Shown: one piece after another, positions 10,436-22,152 of the stretch
Layout: each line of letters begins with the position of its first letter
How positions within the stretch are numbered: position 1 is the first letter of the stretch
NCBI GenBank assembly: GCA_021234155.1
Contig: JAJEKV010000049.1
Coordinates: 7,375,727-7,439,726 of the forward strand
Direction of reading: 5' to 3'
Source of the DNA: Isoetes taiwanensis
Taxonomy: Eukaryota; Streptophyta; Lycopodiopsida; Isoetales; Isoetaceae
Length of the DNA stretch: 64,000 nucleotides
The notes under the pieces: model-generated
The model's input: only the letters and a program-made list of their open reading frames with translations
Told to the model about the DNA's origin: nothing
Database searches by the model: none
Position numbers and translations under genes: made by a program

Positions 10436-10648
10436 TGGTATTTCATTCAGAAATATTTCAAGTACTTTCATTGTTTTTTTTGCAGATATATGACTAACTG
10501 ATCTGCCATTGCCAACAGCATGCTGCCACCTTATGCAGCTCAAGCAGCCTATCTTATGGAGCTGATTGAGTCATCAATCTTGTTACCAGCAAAAAAGAGG
10601 ATAAGACGATGTATTTATGTAGATGATGAGGCAGATGAAGAATGACAT
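10436..10648 (+). pseudogene. Possible intron and last exon of methyltransferase-like copy 1
   Basis: After the acidic tail a GT-start at about 10,438 is followed by a T-rich tract and TTTTTTTGCAG ending at 10,485, a convincing plant intron of about 48 bases. Downstream, an open segment at 10,502-10,645 encodes MLPPYAAQAAYLMELIESS and ends in another acidic stretch (VDDEADEE) with a stop. The similar Asp/Glu-rich ends on both sides suggest one protein. An in-frame stop just before this segment (10,499-10,501) means the join is not clean. Confidence 0.4.
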
Positions 10649-12990
10649 GGATTGATAATTGCTATTTTAGATCGATATTTCTTACGCATGCAACTTATGA
10701 TTGCAAATATTGTTGAACTTTATGTTTTATGAACTGTTAAAACAAAGTATAAAAAACAAGTGAACTTGCAAGGATTGACAAGTACATCTGTCTATAAGCA
10801 TACCAAGAATACGCACACAAGTAATGTTTGCAAATATTTTTTAACTTTGTATTTTATGAACTGTTAAAACAAAGCATCAACAAAAAGTGAAGAAGCAACG
10901 TTTCACAAGAACACGGTTTCTACAAGCATACCACGATTCATCTAAACTGATCCAAGCAGCAATGGTCCGCTTTCAATTTCTCGTGATATCATAGTTCTAG
11001 TGTGGATCAATATTCCAAGAGCTAATGTAAGATCGCCAAGAGATTGTCGAAAGTACTTTGCATTGTGTCAAGGCCTGGCCTGCCAAAGAATAATGTTATT
11101 GGCTGTGCTTCCCTTTTCTCAAGTTGGAAGAGGTGGTAGCTTCCCCTTTAAAATGGCACTTGAGATCATTGTTCGTACCCACAACTCTGGCTGCTATGAT
11201 TATTTCCGCAGTTGGCCTTGATCTCGACATTTCCCTTTCACCAGGAATGTAATCTTACTTGTTCTTGCTTCCCCCATATTATGCGCTCCTCGACTTCATC
11301 TCGCTTCCCTCCTATATGAGCTCCCCCCACCTTCTAAGGTCGACTAATGCACCAAACTCTATGGCCGGTGGTTCTTCTTGAATTTCTTAAGATCTCTCAG
11401 ATGCCATTCAATCTATCCGTTTATTCGAGAGTGCGCTACCAGATGTAGGCCATTTCCCTCAAGAAGCCCCTGTGGGTTACCTATGTCTCACTGGATAGCT
11501 CTATTCTTCCCTCTTCTACTACTCGCCTTCCGCCTTCACAATGAAGTATGATAGTACTGCACTGTGGTTCCCGACCGAATAACTTCAATTTTGAAAAACA
11601 CCCAAAACACTTCTAAAACCACATCTAAGTTTCCAATTAGGGGTCCTTTATGCTTTTGTCATTTATTCATCTCAGTGGTCGTGACAAATGCTAGAGATGG
11701 GGTGGAAACCAGATCAAGGAAGATAAATGGAAAAATACATACATTCACATCTTGGTCTTATGTTTGAAGGTCGTGAGTGCTTCCAAAATTTCAGACTCTT
11801 TACATAACTTTGGATTTGGAACAAACTTAGAACTTTATAAACAAAGATGTCTTGGAATATTTTTGTCAAGTTATGCCTCAAGTTAAAATTGCATGAATGT
11901 CTTATTTTATATGCACTTTCAACGAGAAATTTTAACAATAATATCCTCCTAAATTCATAAATCCAAGCTTGTTCTTGTAAATTGAGGACATGAATGCAAT
12001 TCATTTAGCGGGAGATACTCAGTTGGAATGGTACGGAATGGCGTAGGTGAGTTTCCTTAAGTTGTATACTCACCCTTTAAACCAATGACTAGGCCTAACA
12101 AAACTCCATTAGCTCGCGGGAGATTATAATGGGGAACGTAGATGGAGCCCAAGATCGTCCGACATCTAATCTCACTGCCTCATATAATTGAACTTATTCA
12201 AATCACTTGTTGATGCAAGCAGATCAAAGGCATAGTCTCAGACCGGTTATGGTTCTTAGTGCACTACAAAGTTGTAGTAAATTTGATTTGCATCGTAGTT
12301 TCCTTTGAAAGCCAAAATTTTCTTTAATTCAAGCTTCTAAGGTCATCAAACTCTTCCTCAGAAAGTTTCGGCCACTTCTATGTGAGGTCTATGATATGTG
12401 ATCCTCATAAGGAAATGAGAATGGGAGATTGATTTTGATCGTTGGAAGTGTCCTCTTTCCAATAAAAGTTGACTCCATGCAATAGAGAAGGTAATGAATC
12501 CCATGGCTGCTAGGCCTTGTATATACTTCTCTATTCACTGAGGACTTAAGAATAATGAGAACAAGTGATCTTGGAAGTATTCATTCTGGTCGATGGAAGG
12601 GTAATGACAATGTGGGTACTGGACGATATCATGGTTACTTGGTTCTTCCAAGAGCGGAATGAAGTTTGTAGTCGGCCTTAACATCCTCTTGTACTCTTAA
12701 GAAGTTAGGCTCAAGTGGATAGGAATGGCCCTAAATGCATGATTTGACTCAAAGCTCTCCTTAAATTGCATCTTTAACTCCTCAAAAAGGCATAGTTCAA
12801 AATAAAAATCTCTTTTGCCCAAAACTAGCCAAATTGTGGAACAACTTTATGCACACCTTACATTTTGGTGAAAATATATATCCGGATTGATGATCCTACT
12901 TAATTTCAAGCATTATGCTTAAAGGTATTATCCGATCCATGTCCTACACTAGATGTCTGGGTTTATTACTGTAAGGTATAAAGATAATCT
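10649..12990. other. No gene recognised
   Basis: AT-rich DNA with only short open frames. A possible coding-like stretch at 11,000-11,221 (plus) has no motif. A splice-acceptor-like CCGCAG occurs at 11,206-11,211 without a credible exon. I see no repeat or transposon end. Confidence 0.3.
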
Positions 12991-13140
12991 TAAAACCTAG
13001 TTCTCCCCATTAGATTACATGTGTTGTTTGGTCTCTCAGCTTTACCTAAAACCTAGTTCTCCCTCATTAGATTACATGTGCGTTGCCTGGTCTTCAATTT
13101 TAACGAAACCCTTTACATGTGTTGATTGGTCTCTCACTCT
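12991..13140. repeat. Short tandem duplication, period about 56 bases
   Basis: The segment AAACCTAGTTCTCCC...ATTAGATTACATGTG followed by TTGGTCTCTCA-like sequence occurs at about 12,991 and again at about 13,047. A partial third copy (CATGTGTTGATTGGTCTCTCA) lies at about 13,115-13,137. About two and a half units. Confidence 0.7.
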
Positions 13141-15735
13141 ATATATTTGATACTTTGCTCCTTCAACGTATTGGATACATTGTTCAATTCAATCTCGATC
13201 CCATGATATCACTTCACTGACGCTCCACATATTTATACCTGCGATACCTATAAAATATAATGACATCACACAAGTAAGGATACCACCATGGGGTATTTTA
13301 ACCTGTGGGTTGACTCAGCTGCGATTAATTTTACCATAAACTAATAAAGGTTAATTAAAGGTTAATTACCTATAATTAAGGAATCATTATCTAATTAACT
13401 CAATTAAGCCAATTAAGTTGGGATAATTGATTAATTGTGGCACTCGCCAAATCTCGACACAAGAGGGAGAATGCTAACTTGGGGCATCAAATTGATCCCT
13501 TCCATTTTGGCCCTTAAATCAACCAAAGGGAAGAGTCACGATTGTTTGAAGATGGAGATGCCAATGTAAGACAATGGATCCAAAGTAGGAATTGGGTTAG
13601 TGGATAGATTAGCTTTGATATTTCTAGGGCCACCATCACAATTTCCTCAGCTTTGTTTTTGATTAGGTTTAACCCTTTGCTCCTGATAGTTAGAACCGGT
13701 TTCACTATGGATTATGCCTGGTGGATGTATGGATGGATGTATCTTGTAGTATCTCGCTATCTCTCCGTAAAGGTGGATTAAAGGGGGGTGAGACCTCCTC
13801 ATGGACCTATGTTCATTAGTATGCTCCCTAGTAGTTCCCCTAGTTCCCCATTCGCGGGTTCTCAGGTAACAAGATCCCACCGAAGTCAGGAATCTATGGC
13901 AGATTGAAGCACTGCATAAGGAGAGCCGCGGGTGATGAAGTGAGGGGTAACTTCACCGAGCATAAAGGCTACGGACTCCTCTGCTGAGCTAGGGTCTACT
14001 AGCCTACTGAACTAGGCTGCATGGATCCTGACACTCGGGTACACTGTGGTGATCAATTCTCAGACTTTGTGTAGATTTAGGGAGAGTAGGCCTGCACGAT
14101 AAGTGGGTTCGAGCAAGACGTGATTCTCTAGCCTCACCCATGGAATCATCACACTGAAGGGACACTGACTTGCCTCATCTGGACCGGGAGATAACCCTAT
14201 AACTCCGGCGGGTGATGCCTGGGATTGCGCCTCCTGAAGGCTACAATGACACCATAGCTGATTCACTTCATCCGCGAAAGTGTGCATAGGGAGGGGCGAC
14301 GGAGGACAACCCTAGCCGATGTTGTATGCCGCCCAATCACATGCCAAGATTCAATCGGCCGACCTCTTTGAGACCTAGCCAATGAACCCTCAATCGGAGT
14401 CCTAGAGCTTCCTGGCAACCTTGGGTTTGGGGAGTTTCCCCAGTAATAAATGCATCTTCTCTCATATTATCCGGTTGATGGATGTGCCACCCTTCGCGGG
14501 TGGTTATTTGCGATAGCGATTATGTCAGATGCTAACCTTTGTGTGCACGCTTCCGCCGGCTACGGGATCTGAAGACCAACTGATATCTGAAGACCATCAG
14601 ATATGTTCTGGGAGCGTCACAACTACGGGTTCAAGTCATTTTAGTTCTTAGTCACGTGATGCACCACCTCACATTATGCATCCATACAATGTATGTTTGC
14701 ATCATGAAATATTCTCTAGGCATAGAGTGCAGATACCTTGACTTATAGAAATAAGTCGTCCTTCGCCGTTGCACCACAAGTCTCGAAATATCGATCCAAT
14801 GGCTCATGCCAATTGGGGAATATTATATTTCAATGAGGAATACAAGGCAGTACAATACCAGCAAAGCAATGAAGTATATGGCCATTAATGTAACGATGTT
14901 TACTTTTCTTTCATGTTTTACTTGGACATCTCAGAAATAAAAGCTTGGAACATACATTACATATTTACATGTTGAATTGAATTTTATCTTCCGATAAGCT
15001 ATGGAAGGACAAATTTTTAATTGTGATAAGTCTGTTGAGCATGCCGTTCATGTAGTTGCGCATGTCGTTCAGGAACCTCTAGACTATAAGATGCTAGTAC
15101 AAAACCACAAACGCCTCTACAAAAATGCATGCAGTGATTGATTTTATGTAAATATACTTCGTCAGATACCTATGAGTATTGGACAAATCTAACGAGTATG
15201 TGTTCATATTTTATATCTTCCATTTGGCATCAATAACATATTTAGAATTCCACCTAGCTTGGCATGTTAGATGGAAGTGCCCTTCTTATGGACAAATTTG
15301 CTAATATATATTCCAATGGTATAAATACTTCCATGTAGAAAGACAGTCTAGTGGTATATTTGGGCACCCAACAACGGTTTATTTGGACACAACATTTGGT
15401 TTATCTGGACAATGGTTTGTCTAGACATTATTGGAACATAAAAGTATTTACACCAATGGTATAAGTACTTCCAATGGTCCCATAGAACCATTAGTAGGGG
15501 TACCATTAATGGATAGAAATGAACCAGAAGAAGGAAATTTTCCATATATATAAAAATAAATATATAAGAATTAAGAAATGGAATCTTTTATAGCCCGCCA
15601 TAAAGTAGAACACGTGTCTTAAGAAGGCAAAATGCATTTTGCTTAAGATTACATTAAAATTTTATAGTGCGGTCTTGACAATCTAAATGAACGTTCCTGT
15701 TAATGCTGCAGCAAATGGACAATTGGAGTAAAAAA
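13141..15735. other. No gene recognised
   Basis: 13,300-13,440 is very AT-rich with repeated TTAATTA-type words. The rest is mixed, with short open frames on both strands and no motif. No RNA gene is seen. Confidence 0.3.
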
Positions 15736-15739
15736 CCTT

Positions 15740-17880
15740 TCATCGCCCAAACGTCCAACATGACAATAGAGTTCTTAGCCATAGATCGCGTTTAGTTGCG
15801 TTGTATAGCGTATGTGCTAACTTGACATTTGCAGTTGCAATTTGAAATGCATGATGAGATGCACCGCAATGGAAAATGAAATTGTCACAATGAGGTATAA
15901 TGCGCCTAATAGTACTACTTTTGGATCTGGCAAAAATTTGCTTAATTAAGTTTTGAAGATGCGCGTGAACAACAAATAAGTGAACTCTTTTCTGTCAGAC
16001 GTTGGATTTGTTAATCAGTATATGGTTCCTTCCCGTGATAGAAATGAGCAGCACTTGAGCAACGTGACTTTGAAAATTAATGCCAACATAGCTAGTTCAG
16101 CACACCATATTAACATGCGTTGTCCTCTTCCATGTAAAACATTAGTGCATAAATTTAAGTCTTGTATGCAGTTTTTGCAAGTGGGATTAAGTCAACTGGC
16201 ATCTACGCCAATAGCCTTCTGGTAGAAATTATAAAGATTTGCAAAGAATTGTGCTTCATCGATCCCATTTACATCTGCATGAAGAGTAAGTTCACATTAT
16301 GAAAGGATGTTGAAGCATCCAGTTAAACTTTACAATTTACACACAATATACAAGTCATATCGCTCGGTTACACTAGTAATGTTCTCGTACGAATTTCAAC
16401 TCAGCACATTAGTCATTTGCGTTTCAAAATGTTATTCGAAAAAACCTACTAAGTTTCACATTAATATCGATGCTCCCAGTAAAGTTGTGGTCTTTCCAAC
16501 AAATATTAGGCCTAAAACAAGATGTATACTCCCACTTGATTTTGTAAATATATCTTCAAGTCAATGGGGCTCCATAGATCACGTTTAGGTGCATCGTACA
16601 ATGTATGTCTTAACTTGACTTTTGCAGTTTAAATTTGGATTCCAGAATGAGATGCTACGAAATGGAAAATGGAATTGTCACAACGAGGTGTGATGTCACT
16701 GATCACAACATCCTTTGATCTAGCCACATTTTGCTTAATTAATATCCTATCTTCTGCTTTTTTAGTCCACGACCAAATTTAAATCTACAAATAATTGGAT
16801 AGCCGTAAGCTTTGAAAGTGTCAGGAAAACAAATAGTGGAACAAAGGTAATGTACCGTAATCAAGACACTCTGGCAACCCCGATATAAATGATTAGTACT
16901 TGACCAATGTGGCTTTGGAAATTATTGCCAAGTTAATTCGATTGGTGCACCATATTAACATATGTTATTCTCTTTCGTGTAAAACATTAACGCATAATTT
17001 AAGTCTTGCACATGTCCTCTGTCACATTGCATTAAATAATGGGGAGCCCCTCGATAAAAATTCTTTATAATGACTACTGCTAAAAACACAATACATTTCA
17101 CTCATAATCTGGCCACCGAAAGATCATCATAAAAAATGATAATAACCCAAAAACTATCACATCCTCAAAGCATAAAGCAATATGTACATAAAGTAATATG
17201 TATATTTAATTGTGGTAATAGAATTTCAAGGCAATCTGACTTTCATTGACAATATAAGCCCTGCGGTGATCACTCCAATAAACTTCGATCTAGCCACATT
17301 TTTCTTAATTAAGATCCTATCTTCCGTTTTTTCAATCCATGACCAAATTTATATCTACAAATAATTGGATAGCCGTAAGCTTTGGAAGTGCACGTGAACA
17401 ACAAATAAGTGAGACATTTGCTATCAGGCATTGGATTTGTTAATCAGTTGTACGCTTCAGACATATATAAATGATTAGTACTTGACCAATGTGGCTTTGG
17501 AAATTAATGTCAAGTTAATTCGTTTGGTGCACCATATTAACATACATTATTCTCTTTGGTATAAAACATTAACGCACAACTTAAGTCTTGTACGCATCCT
17601 CCGTCACATTACATTAAACAATGGCGAGTCCTAATAAAATTCTTATACAATTTACTGCTAAAACAATCAATGTAAATGCATTTCGGTTACAATTTAGTTG
17701 TGTCAGCTGATAACATCATCAAGCAAAAAAAAATGATACAACCCAAAAAACTATTGCATCCCAGATAATAAAGCAATATGTACATAAAGTAATATGCATC
17801 TCTAATTGTGGTAATAGAATTTCAAGGCAATCAAACGTTCATTGTAATGAATATGAAATTATAAAAGCCATGTGGGAATC
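15740..17880. repeat. Three diverged copies of a roughly 0.5-0.6 kb repeat
   Basis: Copies begin near 15,780, 16,570 and 17,265. Each carries, in order, an AT-rich TTGCTTAATTAA-type word, AACAAATAAGTGA or a related form, GATTTGTTAATCAGT (first and third), a TGACTTTGRAAATTA-type word, CACCATATTAACATRC and GTAAAACATTARYGCA. Copies 2 and 3 are closer to each other and share a further tail (GTACATAAAGTAATATG, then TTGTGGTAATAGAATTTCAA). No coding potential is convincing. The third copy runs directly into the LINE endonuclease on the minus strand, so the array may be part of, or inserted beside, the 3' portion of that element. Confidence 0.75.
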
Positions 17881-18460
17881 ACGCCAATAACATGGAGCGA
17901 CATCACACATTTGAACTGAAAAGTTGGTCCATATATGGCCTAATAGAGCGCTTTGTCTTATTGATTTGCATACATGTTGAGTGTATCGACACATAACATC
18001 TTTTAGCATTCTCGAATATCCGTTATCCTTCAGTATGTTGATATTGAAGTCTCCTAATATCGCATATGCCACTTCAGTTTATGTTTGTTTAACGATATTT
18101 TGTAAGTCATCACAAAATCCTCGTACAAATGAATTAGGTGATCTATATATATTTACAACTGAAATTGTCTTTCCATTAAATTTGTCGATGAAGGAAACAG
18201 CTGAGCATCGATCAATAAGATATTTCATTCCTCGCCAATTACCCCAAATCTAAATTTGTTGGGTACAAGGTTGTAACAATTATCTCATTGAAGTTCTATA
18301 TTCCCACATAACGTTCTAAATTTATAAACCCATGGATGTGACTTCTCAATTCCTGTAGACATACAATATCAGATGAAATCAACTGATAATCCCCGCATAT
18401 ATCCCTTGATACTACATCGGTATAAGTATTCAATGCTGTCGGGTGATGATGTTAGGGAGC
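17839..18460 (-). pseudogene. LINE endonuclease domain (exonuclease-endonuclease-phosphatase fold)
   Basis: Nicks target DNA to prime LINE reverse transcription. On the minus strand the trail reads, in order: VSRDICGDYQLISSDIVCLQE (the D-I-V-C-L-Q-E box with catalytic Glu, 18,350-18,370), then after a frame change CSAVSFIDKFNGKTISVVNIYRSPNS (in pieces, near 18,140-18,220), AYAILGDFNINILKD (G-D-F-N at 18,044-18,055), STRQSALLDHIW-like text (SIRQSALLGHIWTN near 17,920-17,965) and DSHMAFI near 17,845. These are the successive catalytic blocks of the fold. The D-H-I-W-T-N block recalls CR1/L2-like elements. No RT follows downstream. Frames are broken twice. Confidence 0.8.
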
Positions 18461-20559
18461 TTTAATTGTTTGTAAATTCGGGAATTGTTATTTGCCATGC
18501 CATTCTCCTCTAAATCTACCCATTTCGCTAACTGGATTCACCTTAAAATTATAGTGCCGCATCGGACTTTTTGTGAGATATAAAAACGCCTTAATTTCAC
18601 CGCGGATAAAACCGTGAGCATGCCATTCCAAACTTTTTAGAATTCCTCCGATTAAAAATGATAGTTACAAAGTGTCAGCTCTTTGAGCCCTATGCGCTAG
18701 CCTCAGACTAATGCTAATTGCATTGGAAATTGTTCACGATGATATTGTGCTTTTCATTCCTACCAACTTGGCACAATTCTTTTTGTTTTTCTATTGGTGT
18801 CCACGACTTTATCTACTCCTGGCGAATGTTCTAAACTACGCTTGAGCTCTCATGTGGAAGACGATGGAAATTCCACCCATAAATAATTCTTTTCCCCGCT
18901 TCAGGACTTAGTATCTTAGTATCCCATCTCAAGAATTAATCCATTTCATTCGATACTCAATGTTAGGAGGTTATCTCGATAAGCATACCTAACTTCACTT
19001 TTAATTCTTTGTGCAACCCGTGATGTCTTTATGAAAGCACGCTTTGACAAACGGATGTCTCAGGATGCTCTTCACGTGACGCCAACGCTCGTGATTGTAA
19101 GAATACTCGCGGCGCTCTCTCAGAAGACCTGCACATGTACAATATTCTTTATGATATCAAGCCATATTTAAATAAAAGCAAAAGTTTGTGAGATAATTCG
19201 CCATTATGTGGGCATCACGCCGTTGTACTTCTCGAACAAATATGGAAGTGTCAAATCATTAGGGGCCCGCTTCCAACATGCATTATTTATGAATTCAATA
19301 TCTATATCCGGCTCTGTTGTCCAATCCAAATGCGTGATAAGTATCTCAAGAAAAAGGTAAGTCGCCTACACCGGACAAGTTCAAACAAATATAGCACAAG
19401 CTTCGTGATTTATTTCCAGTTTAACTCCATTGGAACGTAACTCCACCAACAACTCCAAGATCTTGCCCAAAACGAACTAAACTAAACTAAACAATAGTGA
19501 GCTGCATTGAAATGACACATCTACCTTATCGTGGATCCATACTCATGCCACCATTCCATTCGATATTGAGTTATTTTTCCCTGCTAATCAAATTGGGATC
19601 CTTTAGAAAAACCACAACCTTTGTAAATTCTTAAAATTTCCATTCTATAAAACCATGCCATTGCTAATGCATCAATCCTATGTCCAAATCAATAGGTGCT
19701 ATCGAGAACGAACCGTGAAATTACCATAGATTACCATAAAGGATCCCAATTTCATAAATAAAAATAGAATTAAATTGCCACTAACCAGTAAAAGTATCTA
19801 CAAGCAACATAACGGTAACCTTAAAGACAAATAAATATTTTTACACAACCACAAGACCTTAAGAACACCTCATATTCAAGCATTGTCAAAGATTCATCTT
19901 CATCATCCTCTAACTCTGTGAAGACACACACCTAAGACTTATAATTCTTATTGAAGCCCAATCAAACAATTACAAGACAAATTATAATTCCAAGAATGAA
20001 AACAATGCAAAAATCTAACATCCATCCTGTGAAAAGAAGTGGAAGCAAAGTAATGTTAAACTAATCTCACGGGTTCAAATAAACAATTACAAGATTGGAC
20101 CCTAAAAATGAATTTAACTCTTATTCTATACTACAGTGCAGCACCAACCAATATGAATTTCAACCCTCTTAAGTTGGTGTGCAAAGGATTCAAGAACAAT
20201 TTCAACACAAAAGAAATACAAAAGTATTTTTAATTTTGAGACTATTATTTGATTTCAGGCATTGTAGAATATAATCTCACACAACCGCATGTAAAATCAT
20301 GTGTAACCTCTAAGTACTATCAGACATAGCAAGGGAAGTTTTCCATTTTGAAACAAAAAGCCATATTCATTTTCAATACAATAAACTACTAGTTTGACCC
20401 TACGTGTGGATGCTATTATAATCACCATACAAATTTTATAAAATGTATCCCACAATAAATTAACAGAACTATTGTAATATATTCCCTATGAGTTTGTGTA
20501 TCAATGGGTTACTCTTTAAGTGAGTCGTACTACTAAAATGCTCTTGTATATATTAGGTG
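18461..20559. other. No gene recognised
   Basis: AT-rich, with stops in all frames. It lies upstream of the LINE endonuclease on that element's strand, so any ORF1 would be here, but none can be seen. No repeats stand out. Confidence 0.3.
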
Positions 20560-20650
20560 TGTAGGGACGCTTTTGGTACTTTTAAAACTCATATGGGCAT
20601 CTTTGAAATTACATAAACTCATAGGGGTAGGTTTTGGTACTTCTTTACCA
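20560..20650. repeat. Copy of a short AAACTCATAAGGGTA repeat
   Basis: Two adjacent units of about 35-40 bases carry TTTTGGTAC...AAACTCATA-GGG. The same motif, again in tandem, is in the cysteine synthase intron at 24,100-24,185. Probably a small dispersed tandem repeat or transposon end. Confidence 0.5.
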
Positions 20651-20769
20651 AAATATCTATCTATAAACCTCAATATCTAGTGCAGTGGATTGAGGAAGCA
20701 ATTGGAAACAAGGTCCGCCAAGAAGAAAATGACCTTGTAAAAGGAATCTCAACAAAATTTGTTATCTCA

Positions 20770-21405
20770 TGTTTGAGCCACCTGGCAATGTTGAGCCCAG
20801 GGAGGCATGCCCGAGCCCTCAAGGCGGGCATGCTCTTGAGTCACTTTGACACAAGCCTTGAGCCCAGGGTGGCATGTTGGCGCTTAGTGGCATGCCTGAG
20901 CTGGATCGTGGGCATGTTGGAGCCCACAAGTGGGTACGTTTTGAGCCACCTTGAGATGCGTTTGAGCCACCTTGACATGTTGGTTTCCCAGGGTGGCATG
21001 TTGGGAGCCCACATGAGCATGCCAGTTTGAGCCACCTTGCATGTTGGAGCCTAGGTGGCATGTTGGAGCCCGCTGCGGGTACTGCTCTGAGCCACTTGCA
21101 TGTTTGGAGCCACCGCGGCATGTTTGAGCCCAGTGGCACAAGCTGGTACCTAGGTGGTGAGCAGCTCTTGAGCCACCTTGGCATGTTGAGCCTAGGTGGC
21201 ATGTTGGCTCACATGTCATGCTCTGAGCCTCACCCTTGGCATGTTAGGGACTAGGTGGTATGTTTGAGCCACCTTGGCATTGGAGGCTAGGTGGCATGTT
21301 GGACCGTGATGGCATTTTGAGCCACCTTGGCATGTTTGAGCCTACAGCATGTTTGAGCCACCTGGCATGTTGGAGCCTAGGGTGGCATGTTGGGAGCCCA
21401 ATGCG
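20770..21405. repeat. Minisatellite of hairpin-forming units (GCCACCT ... AGGTGGC)
   Basis: More than a dozen copies of GAGCCACCTTGGCATGTT alternate with TTGGAGCCTAGGTGGCATG-type text. Within a pair the words GCCACCT and AGGTGGC are reverse complements about 16 bases apart, so each double unit of roughly 45-50 bases can fold into a stem. Copies vary by small indels. Apparent open frames on both strands here, up to 127 codons, are products of the repeat. Confidence 0.85.
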
Positions 21406-21718
21406 GAAGAGCCGGGCCTTTAAGTGTTGGTCAAGTAAAAGAAACACATTGCCCAAGTGCTTGCGTGAATCAACCCTCATTCTGTGTGAATGGACTATGC
21501 CTACCACATAGCAAATGTATGAACTTCTAGATCATAATTTTACTCTATAAGGCAAAGTCAATCATACCTACAAATCTTGGTTTGATACATGTGGACCAAG
21601 CAACCTTCACAACCACACATGTCTCGCAAGCATTCTAAAATTTCAAATGAAGTTGCAAAACAACTCCGCTATAACCTCCTAAAATTTTGATTGCGTATGC
21701 CGCCATTCATGCATGTCA

Positions 21719-22152
21719 TATAAACACGGAAGCTATTTCGTAATACAGTTTAACAACTATTATCCTCCCCGTCGGGTAAAAGATGCTTTACGCCAGTTTC
21801 AACTATAACATCCCATGCATCCGAGGTAGAAATATATATACCCACGAATGCCCAAGAGTAAATCAAAGCACGCCAACCAACAAGAACCCCTTGATTCCAA
21901 TGAGAAAGAGTCCAACATGCCAAAGACTACAGACGCTATATAAACATCGGAAGCTGCTTGCCGAGAATAAGGTTTAACAACTATTATCCTCCCTCACGTA
22001 GTAAGATGCTTACGTAAGCTCTTCAACTATAACACATCCCATGCATCCGGTGGGTAGAAATATATATACCCACAGTGGAATACCCAAGAGTAAATCAAAG
22101 CATCGCCAACCATCCAACAAGAACCCTTGATTCCAATGAGAAAGAGTCCAGC
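21719..22152. repeat. Tandem duplication of about 220 bases
   Basis: Unit 1 (about 21,719-21,928) and unit 2 (about 21,940-22,152) share ACGGAAGCT-like text, GTTTAACAACTATTATCCTCC, ATCCCATGCATCCG, GTAGAAATATATATACCCAC, AAGAGTAAATCAAAGCA and TTGATTCCAATGAGAAAGAG. They differ by scattered short indels. No coding content is supported. Confidence 0.85.

Noticed and set aside
13647-14290. Open minus-strand frames of 75-77 codons
   Set aside because: No motif, no splice context and no relation to any neighbour; chance frames in mixed-composition DNA.
20819-21507. Overlapping open frames of 64-127 codons on both strands
   Set aside because: They arise from the GAGCCACC/GGCATGTT tandem repeat, whose unit lacks stops in several frames.
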